A stretch of DNA of 6,953 bases from Eubacterium sp. (GTDB lineage: Bacteria; Bacillota; Clostridia; Oscillospirales; Acutalibacteraceae): contig JAIDLO010000119.1 in NCBI GenBank assembly GCA_029050995.1, positions 1 to 6,953 on the forward strand. The letters run 5' to 3'. The translations under genes and the position numbers were made by a program. How positions within the stretch are numbered: position 1 is the stretch's first letter; each line of letters begins with the position of its first letter. The notes beneath the pieces were generated by a model, which was not told the DNA's origin, made no database searches, and saw only the letters and a program-made list of their open reading frames with translations. Positions 1-4,879 of the stretch are shown one piece after another.

Positions 1-98
1 ACGTGGCTCCAAATTTTGAGGTGCAAGCCGAAAAAATTTGGGAGAAAGGTACAGTGTACCTTTCGATAGCAAGAGGAGATTCCCATTGAGGTATCTCT
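1..98. other. Unassigned segment with three successive hairpins
   Basis: Three hairpins lie head to tail. The first pairs CCAAATTTT (9-17) with AAAATTTGG (33-41) around a 15-nt loop. The second pairs AAAGGTAC (45-52) with GTACCTTT (56-63) around AGT. The third pairs GAGAT (76-80) with ATCTC (93-97). None is followed by a T-run on the plus strand, so they are not simple terminators. The segment is also open in one plus frame from the left edge to a TGA at 87-89 (28 codons, ending IARGDSH) and in minus frames running off the edge, so it may be the tail of a gene, a structured RNA or a repeat. I recognise no family. The hairpins are seen directly; any function is unknown. Confidence 0.4.
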
Positions 99-380
99 AA
101 TCAAAAAAACAATTTGTCAGATTTTATAGCATATTGTGGTTTATCTCTGAAAATAGAATATTATCATACTATATTTTGCATTTTTTTGTAAAAACTGCGA
201 TTAAAGGTTACAAACGGCAAGTTTTTATTGCCCATTTTCTAAACATTTTACAAAAAAATGCTTTAATGCTTTACCCTGTAAAATCAATATAACCACAATA
301 TCTTGATTAAAAAAAAGCTTTCGACTTTTTATGCACAAGCCGGTTTGTTTACTTTGCACAAAAAAGCAAAATTGTGCTGT
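99..380. other. AT-rich intergenic stretch without a recognisable gene
   Basis: I see no ORF with a ribosome binding site on either strand. Small structures present are a tandem ATGCTTTA duplication (258-273) inside a weak TTTTACA/TGTAAAA inverted repeat (246-252 with 277-283). There are also two TGCACAA copies (332-338 and 355-361), the second of which pairs with TTGTGC (372-377) to make a hairpin ending three bases before the -35 box of the next promoter. These could be regulator sites, but base composition alone could also produce them. Nothing else is visible. Confidence 0.5.
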
Positions 381-409
381 TTGACACCTTATGCAAATTT
401 TCCTATAAT
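381..409 (+). promoter_or_regulatory. Consensus sigma-A promoter for the 3D-domain protein gene
   Basis: A perfect -35 box TTGACA (381-386) and a perfect -10 box TATAAT (404-409) are separated by 17 bases, the optimal spacing. Transcription should start near 416, giving a leader of about 140 nt before the ATG at 556. The match to the vegetative consensus predicts strong, largely unregulated initiation, unless the hairpin just upstream (356-377) binds a regulator. Confidence 0.85.
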
Positions 410-413
410 TTCA

Positions 414-480
414 ATTGCTTGAAGCAATACTAAAGGTAAAGGCAGAATATTCGCTTCTGCTGACAGATAAAATTTATCTG
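414..480 (+). promoter_or_regulatory. Structured 5' leader with three hairpins
   Basis: Directly after the predicted transcription start come three short hairpins: ATTGC/GCAAT (414-418 with 424-428), GCAGAA/TTCTGC (442-447 with 455-460) and CAGATA/TATCTG (464-469 with 475-480). They are close together and occupy the first half of the leader; the remaining 75 bases up to the start codon show no strong pairing. The first hairpin sits at the extreme 5' end, where such structures often stabilise mRNA. I do not recognise a known riboswitch core. The structure is seen; a regulatory role is inference. Confidence 0.4.
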
Positions 481-555
481 AAAAAACAAACGGCAACCCC
501 ATATTGTTACGGCACGGAATATTTTTTATTCCTGCAATTAAAAAAGGAGACTAAG

Positions 556-1779
556 ATGATTAACGAATCAAGCGTTGCATTGGTAAGGCGTCTTGCACGC
601 GTTATGCTGGCAACGGTAATTGCGTTTATTCTTATGGTTTGTATCTTTGCTGTATCGGCTTTCGCCGGCGAAGCAGGCCATTATAATGTTGTTATCAATG
701 ATAACGGCTATGAATACACAATTGCAACTAAGGAAACGGAACCAATCGAAATCCTGAACGAAGCAAACATTACGCTCGGTTCAAGCGATAAGCTTAACAT
801 TGCCTCTTTCAACAGCGGAATTGGCGGAACAATCTATATCAGTAGATTAAACAAAATTTATATCAAGTTTAACAACACGGTTAAAAGCTATGATGTTTAT
901 GCAAAAACTGTTGGCGTTGCACTTGATGAAGCAGGCGTTTATAAAGACGGCCTTATGGTTAACTATGATGACGACACACCGATTCAAAACGGAATGGTTA
1001 TTACAGTTGACTCCCCTAAAATTATAACAATAAATGCGGACGGAAAAACTTATAAAATGGGCGCAGTAAATTCTACTGTTGCAGATTTGATTTCCGAAGC
1101 CGGCATTACACTTGAAGACCTTGATTACACCAAGCCTGCGCTTGATACCCGTGTTAAAGACGGCATGGAAATCAATGTTTACAGAGTAGAAATTAAAATT
1201 GATACGAAAAAAGAAAGAGTTGCCCATAAAACAAATATTATTGAAGACAATAAGCTGGATAAGGGCAAGGTAAAAATTGAAACAAGAGGCGTTGACGGCG
1301 AACGCTCCGTAACTTACAGAACAACTTATATCAACGGCGTTCAAAGCGAAAAAACAGAGGTAGCCTCAACAATTACCAAAGAGCCTGTTACCGAGGTTAA
1401 ACGCGTTGGTACAAAGACGGTAGTTATATCCGGCAACGGCGTAGACAGATACAACGGCATAACCGTTGGCTCAACAATAAATGGCAGCTACACCTATTAC
1501 TGTGCATGCTCCATTTGCTGCGGAAAGAACAACGGCATAACAGCTTCAGGCAAGAAGATTTCAAACGGAATGGAAAATCCGTATGTAATTGCCTGCAACT
1601 GGCTTCCTCTTGGCTCTATGATCGAGGTTAACGGCGTAACCTATACCGTTGCAGATCACGGCGGAAGCGACCTTTCAAGAACGGGAAGAATTGATATTTT
1701 CACACCGGAAGGTCATAATGCTGCAAAGAAAAACGGCAGAGGCTCAGCTTCAGTTAAAATACTTCGATTAGGTTGGTAA
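556..1779 (+). CDS. Secreted YabE/RpfB-like cell-wall protein (DUF348 x3, G5, 3D domain)
   Basis: This 407-residue exported protein probably remodels peptidoglycan. Residues 1-37 are a signal peptide: RR at 11-12, a hydrophobic core, and a likely cut after AFA at 35-37. Three DUF348 (YabE-type) repeats follow at about 43-85, 100-152 and 154-207. A G5 domain spans about 211-287 and ends in VGTK. A C-terminal 3D domain covers about 312-403, with LPLG, VADHGG and RID motifs. The order matches Bacillus YabE and the Rpf/Sps-like family, whose 3D fold resembles lytic transglycosylase MltA. The start is ATG 556 with AAAGGAG at 543-549, six bases upstream. The frame is open back to a TTG at 415, but that lies at the predicted transcript start and has no ribosome site. 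Odd points are a CACSICC cysteine cluster (316-322) and Asn348 where the family normally has the Asp of AVDP. Architecture is very secure; enzymatic activity is inferred. Confidence 0.93.
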   Translation: MINESSVALVRRLARVMLATVIAFILMVCIFAVSAFAGEAGHYNVVINDNGYEYTIATKETEPIEILNEANITLGSSDKLNIASFNSGIGGTIYISRLNKIYIKFNNTVKSYDVYAKTVGVALDEAGVYKDGLMVNYDDDTPIQNGMVITVDSPKIITINADGKTYKMGAVNSTVADLISEAGITLEDLDYTKPALDTRVKDGMEINVYRVEIKIDTKKERVAHKTNIIEDNKLDKGKVKIETRGVDGERSVTYRTTYINGVQSEKTEVASTITKEPVTEVKRVGTKTVVISGNGVDRYNGITVGSTINGSYTYYCACSICCGKNNGITASGKKISNGMENPYVIACNWLPLGSMIEVNGVTYTVADHGGSDLSRTGRIDIFTPEGHNAAKKNGRGSASVKILRLGW

Positions 1780-1785
1780 AAGCGT

Positions 1786-1816
1786 AAAAAAGCTCATCAG
1801 ATGATGAGCTTTTTTT
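1786..1816 (+). terminator. Intrinsic terminator after the 3D-domain gene
   Basis: A GCTCATC/GATGAGC stem (1792-1798 with 1803-1809) has a four-base loop. An A-run before it and a seven-T run after it (1810-1816) extend the pairing to 13 bp. It begins seven bases after the stop codon and separates this gene from glyQS. The A-run means it could also work weakly on the minus strand. Confidence 0.92.
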
Positions 1817-1842
1817 AATGCAAATAGGTTTAAGGATTAATA

Positions 1843-1871
1843 TTGACCTTTTATTTTTAATATGATAATAT
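1843..1871 (+). promoter_or_regulatory. Probable sigma-A promoter for glyQS
   Basis: TTGACC (1843-1848) is a good -35 box. The -10 region is ambiguous inside TATGATAATAT (1861-1871): TAATAT at 1866-1871 gives 17-bp spacing, while GATAAT at 1864-1869 fits the consensus better but gives only 15. The leader would be about 50 nt, far too short for a T-box, so no tRNA-sensing attenuator is present here. A small AAGAAA/TTTCTT hairpin (1897-1902 with 1906-1911) sits two bases before the GGAGG site. Confidence 0.5.
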
Positions 1872-1925
1872 ATTCTATATATATTTATAAATAAATAAGA
1901 AAGAATTTCTTATGGAGGACAAATT

Positions 1926-3305
1926 ATGAACAACTCTGAAAAAACAATGGAAAAAATCGTTGCACTTTGCAAAAGCAGAGGCTTTATTTTCCCGGGAAGC
2001 GACATTTACGGCGGTCTTGCAAACACATGGGATTACGGCCCGCTTGGCACAAGACTTAAAAATAATGTAAAAGACACCTGGAGAAAGCGTTTCATCCAGG
2101 AAAGAAGAAACAGCTACGAGGTAGATGCAGACATTCTTATGCACCCAAGAGTTTGGGAAGCAAGCGGCCATGTTCAGTCTTTCTCTGATCCGCTTTTAGA
2201 CTGCAAGGAATGTAAAATGCGCCACAGAGCAGACAATCTTATTGATGATTTCGATCCTGAAGCACACGCAGACGGCATGACAAAGGAAGAAATGTTCCAG
2301 TATATCAAGGACCACAGCATCCCTTGCCCGAACTGCGGAAAGCACAATTTTACGGATATCAGAGAATTCAACCTGATGTTCCAGACCTTCAGAGGCGTAA
2401 CGAACGACAGCAAGAGCGTTATCTATCTCCGTCCTGAAAATGCACAGGGCGAATATGTAAACTTCCCGAATGTGCAAAGAACAATGAGAGCAAAGCTTCC
2501 GTTCAGTATCGGTCAGATCGGTAAGGCTTTCAGAAACGAGATTACACCGGGTAACTTCACTTTCAGAACAATTGAATTTGAACAAATGGAATTCCAGACC
2601 TTCTGCAAAGAGGGAACAGACGGCGAGCTTTACGATTATTTCAAGGAATACGGCAGAAAGTATTTTGAAGATTTAGGCATTGCCGAGGATCATCTTCGTT
2701 ATCATGACCACGAAAAGCTTGCACACTATGCAAAAGCTGCATGCGATATTGAATTCCTTTTCCCATTCGGCTGGGGCGAAATCAACGGCACACACAACAG
2801 AACTGATTTTGACCTTACAAGACATCAGGAATACAGCGGTCAGAAAATGGATTATCTTGATCCGACTACAAATGAAAAATTCATTCCTTATATTATTGAA
2901 TCAACCTACGGACTTGACAGAACTGTTCTTGCGCTTCTTTGCGAAGCATATGATGAAGAGGTGCTTGACGAAGAAAAGAACGACACAAGAGTTGTGCTTC
3001 ATTTAAGCCCTGCAGTTGCACCTTACAAAGCAGCTGTGCTTCCGCTTTCCAAAAAGCTTTCAGACAAGGCTTGGGAGGTTTGCGAAAACTTGAGCAAATC
3101 ATTTATGGTTGATTTTGATGAAACAGGCTCAATCGGCAAGCGTTACCGCCGTGAGGATGAAATCGGAACACCATACTGCATTACCTATGATTTTGATTCC
3201 GAAACAGACGGCTGCGTTACCGTTCGTGACAGAGATACAATGGAGCAGGTTAGACTTCCTATTGCAGAGCTTGAAGCATTCCTTGCAGACAAAATTAAGT
3301 TTTAA
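1926..3305 (+). CDS. glyQS: Glycine--tRNA ligase, single-chain dimeric (alpha2) type
   Basis: This cytoplasmic class II aminoacyl-tRNA synthetase charges tRNA-Gly with glycine using ATP. The 459 residues are the normal length for the eukaryote-like alpha2 form, which differs from the GlyQ/GlyS heterotetramer of many bacteria. Visible landmarks are the N-terminal GSDIYGG...WDYGPLG block (24-41), four zinc-ribbon cysteines (C93, C96, C134, C137), and LRPENAQG (168-175). Motif 2 is FRNEITPGNFTFR...EFEQMEFQTF (202-226). The GWGEINGTHNRTDFDL glycine-site block is at 282-297 and motif 3 GLDRTVLALL at 329-338. The C-terminal anticodon-binding domain runs from about 355 to the end. The start is ATG 1926 with GGAGG at 1914-1918, seven bases away. 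All catalytic motifs are intact. The gene following only 18 bases later is probably cotranscribed. Confidence 0.97.
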   Translation: MNNSEKTMEKIVALCKSRGFIFPGSDIYGGLANTWDYGPLGTRLKNNVKDTWRKRFIQERRNSYEVDADILMHPRVWEASGHVQSFSDPLLDCKECKMRHRADNLIDDFDPEAHADGMTKEEMFQYIKDHSIPCPNCGKHNFTDIREFNLMFQTFRGVTNDSKSVIYLRPENAQGEYVNFPNVQRTMRAKLPFSIGQIGKAFRNEITPGNFTFRTIEFEQMEFQTFCKEGTDGELYDYFKEYGRKYFEDLGIAEDHLRYHDHEKLAHYAKAACDIEFLFPFGWGEINGTHNRTDFDLTRHQEYSGQKMDYLDPTTNEKFIPYIIESTYGLDRTVLALLCEAYDEEVLDEEKNDTRVVLHLSPAVAPYKAAVLPLSKKLSDKAWEVCENLSKSFMVDFDETGSIGKRYRREDEIGTPYCITYDFDSETDGCVTVRDRDTMEQVRLPIAELEAFLADKIKF

Positions 3306-3323
3306 TAGCAGAGAGGCTATGTT

Positions 3324-4661
3324 ATGGATTTAAACAGAGGATTAATTAAACAGCAGGCAAAACAGCTTATACAGAATAATACTTTAAAGCTTTTTGCAAT
3401 TTCAATTGTTATCAGCTTATGCTTATCCGCAGTATCCGGCGGCATATCTATCGTTGTAAATTTCAATAATATTCTTCACGGCACTTACCCGTTTTCCGTA
3501 TTCAGCGAGGATTACGGCGATTACGGCGCAGGAGATTTTGATTTTGACTTTGATGATGATTTCAACAAATTCGGGCAGGATGAAGATGATTTGGACGATT
3601 TTGATGATTTCGGCGAAGATTTCAACAATTTCGGAACAGATGATGATATTGACGACTTTTTCGAGGATTACGGCTTTGACTTTGACAGCTTCAACGAAAA
3701 CAAACAAATCACACCACAGGCAAATGTAACAAGATTCCTTGCAGTATCCGGAATAAGTTCTTTCTTTTCTATGCTTGCCAGGGTTGCTTTTATACTTCTT
3801 GCACCGCTTGAAATATCTCTTGCCGGCTATTATGTTGCCTTTATAAGAGGAAATAAGGTTGATGTAAGCAACGGATTAAACACAATTTTCCGCAATACCT
3901 TTAAAAATAAATACGGCAACAAGGTTGCGCTTGCATTTTTAAGAGGTATTTTCATTGGCTTGCTTGCACTTTTATTTATCATTCCGGGAATTGTTTATCA
4001 TTACAGCACATATTTTGCGTACCAGATTATGGCAGACAATCCTGATATTTCGCCTACACAGGCATTAAAGCTCAGCAAGAAAATGGTTAAAGGCAACAGA
4101 ACAGAGCTGTTTGTTTTGGACCTCAGCTTTATACCTTGGTATCTGCTTTGTATGTTTGTATTCCCGCTGATCTATGTTATACCTTATGTTTCAACAACGC
4201 AGGCGCTGTTTTATGAAAATTTCCGCATTCGTGCGTTCCAGGAAGGCAGAATAACAGAGGATGATTTCCTTTCCGAAGCACAACTCCATGCGAAATATGC
4301 AAATATATATGCAAATCCGAATAATGCTGCACCAAACGGCAATGATTTCCAGCAGAATGGCTATCAGCCATACGGACAGCCAAATCAGCAGTATAATCCG
4401 CAGAATGCAAATCCGTATTATAATGCACAGCCGAACGGACAGTATTATCAGCCTCCGCAAAACGGTTATGCACCAAATGGTTATTATCCACCAAATCAGA
4501 ATGTGTATAATACACCACCGCAGCAGCAACCGCCGCAACAACCACAGGCAGAATATTATAACCCTGCCCCGAAAGCTGAAGAGCCGATTGAACAAGCTGA
4601 ACCCGAAGAACCTAAAGCTCCGGACACAAGAGATCCTTGGGAAATCAACCACGAGGATTAA
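3324..4661 (+). CDS. DUF975 family membrane protein with acidic insert and Q/N/P-rich tail
   Basis: This 445-residue integral membrane protein has unknown function. DUF975 identity comes from the core at about 157-300: LEISLAGYY, FIIPGIVYHYS, IMADNP...ALKLSKKMVKGNR, LFVLDLSFIPW and VIPYVSTTQALFYE. By hydropathy and the positive-inside rule I infer six helices with both ends in the cytoplasm: TM1 about 22-46, TM2 about 146-174, and hairpin pairs at about 201-235 and 262-297. Two parts look added to the family core. Residues 62-125, between TM1 and TM2 and so predicted outside, hold 29 Asp/Glu and 14 Phe in 64 positions. Residues 333-416 are dominated by Gln, Asn, Pro, Tyr and Gly, followed by an acidic end. 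The start ATG has GAGAGG at 3311-3316, seven bases upstream. It lies 18 bases behind glyQS, without a promoter or terminator between, so it is a probable operon partner. Family call is firm; role unknown. Confidence 0.9.
   Translation: MDLNRGLIKQQAKQLIQNNTLKLFAISIVISLCLSAVSGGISIVVNFNNILHGTYPFSVFSEDYGDYGAGDFDFDFDDDFNKFGQDEDDLDDFDDFGEDFNNFGTDDDIDDFFEDYGFDFDSFNENKQITPQANVTRFLAVSGISSFFSMLARVAFILLAPLEISLAGYYVAFIRGNKVDVSNGLNTIFRNTFKNKYGNKVALAFLRGIFIGLLALLFIIPGIVYHYSTYFAYQIMADNPDISPTQALKLSKKMVKGNRTELFVLDLSFIPWYLLCMFVFPLIYVIPYVSTTQALFYENFRIRAFQEGRITEDDFLSEAQLHAKYANIYANPNNAAPNGNDFQQNGYQPYGQPNQQYNPQNANPYYNAQPNGQYYQPPQNGYAPNGYYPPNQNVYNTPPQQQPPQQPQAEYYNPAPKAEEPIEQAEPEEPKAPDTRDPWEINHED
3507..3698 (+). repeat. 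Asp/Phe-rich low-complexity coding region with a 60-base internal duplication
   Basis: The segment encodes residues 62-125 of the DUF975 protein. Within it, bases 3558-3590 and 3618-3650 are related direct copies with an offset of exactly 60 bases (25 of 33 positions identical). They encode DFNKFGQDED and DFNNFGTDDD. A run of alternating Asp-Phe (71-76) precedes the first copy. This indicates growth by internal duplication of a GAT/TTC-rich unit. Confidence 0.75.
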
Positions 4662-4667
4662 TATAAA

Positions 4668-4716
4668 TCAATAAACCTTTATGCCTCCCTTGTCAAAGGG
4701 AGGCTTTTTTTATTGA
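4668..4716 (+). terminator. Strong intrinsic terminator of the glyQS-DUF975 operon
   Basis: GCCTCCCTT (4683-4691) pairs perfectly with AAGGGAGGC (4696-4704) around a GTCA loop and is followed by seven T residues (4705-4711). Flanking TCAATAAA (4668-4675) and TTTATTGA (4709-4716) are also exact complements, giving an extended outer stem with an internal bulge. It begins a few bases after the stop codon at 4659-4661. On the minus strand no T-run follows the hairpin, so termination should be mainly in the plus direction. Confidence 0.92.
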
Positions 4717-4740
4717 TACCAGCTATGATGACAAAAGGCA

Positions 4741-4767
4741 AAAAAAGGCTTCCCCTTGAGGGGAAGC
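4741..4767 (-). terminator. Intrinsic terminator for the GH95 gene, formed by the repeat's left arm
   Basis: Read on the minus strand, the 8-bp GCTTCCCC/GGGGAAGC hairpin with a TCAA loop is followed by C and six T residues (plus-strand A-run at 4741-4746). This is a standard rho-independent terminator. It lies about 115 bases after the GH95 stop codon, and no better candidate occurs closer, although the right-arm hairpin (4840-4857) also lies in the transcript. Confidence 0.75.
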
Positions 4768-4859
4768 TGTTGAGCATAGCGAAACTGATGAGGTGGATTG
4801 TATTGTTTGATAACACCTCAGCCACCGCAAGCGGTCCCCCTTCTCCTCAAGGAGAAGGC
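4747..4859. repeat. 113-bp imperfect inverted-repeat (MITE/REP-like) intergenic element
   Basis: The two ends are inverted copies, each forming its own hairpin: GCTTCCCC-TTGA-GGGGAAGC (4748-4767) on the left and CTTCTCC-TCAA-GGAGAAG (4840-4857) on the right. When the right arm is reverse-complemented the two match at 17 of 21 positions. A further pair, TGAGGTG (4789-4795) and CACCTCA (4814-4820), brackets an 18-base centre. The right arm also has an ACCGC/GCGGT hairpin (4824-4835), whose left counterpart (4768-4788) is degenerate. There is no ORF, so any mobility would need a transposase supplied elsewhere. I recall similar palindromic intergenic elements in gut Clostridia but cannot verify family or copy number. 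No clear target duplication is visible. Confidence 0.7.
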
Positions 4860-4879
4860 TGATTGGGAGAGGGGAAGGC

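Noticed and set aside
258..273. Tandem ATGCTTTA duplication as a functional site
   Set aside because: There are two copies of an AT-rich octamer in AT-rich DNA, away from the promoter; this is too weak to call.
415..555. 47-codon N-terminal extension of the 3D-domain protein from a TTG at 415
   Set aside because: It starts at the predicted transcription start, has no ribosome binding site, and would place the signal peptide some 50 residues in. ATG 556 has a strong AAAGGAG at correct spacing.
847..1344. Long minus-strand open frame opposite the 3D-domain gene
   Set aside because: It is low complexity, rich in Asn, Phe, Ile and Cys with no family motif, and lies wholly within a well-supported gene; it is a shadow of plus-strand codon use.
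1817..1925. T-box or other tRNA-sensing leader for glyQS
   Set aside because: Only about 110 bases separate the previous terminator from the start codon, the likely transcript leader is about 50 nt, and no T-box sequence or antiterminator pairing is visible.
4177..4652. Overlapping minus and plus frames inside the C-terminal part of the DUF975 gene
   Set aside because: They are antisense or out-of-frame images of the Gln/Asn/Pro-rich repeats; there is no ribosome site or recognisable domain.
4683..4859. The two GC-rich palindromes as a CRISPR or tandem repeat array
   Set aside because: There are only two or three dissimilar hairpins with no regular unit and spacer; they fit a terminator plus a single inverted-repeat element.
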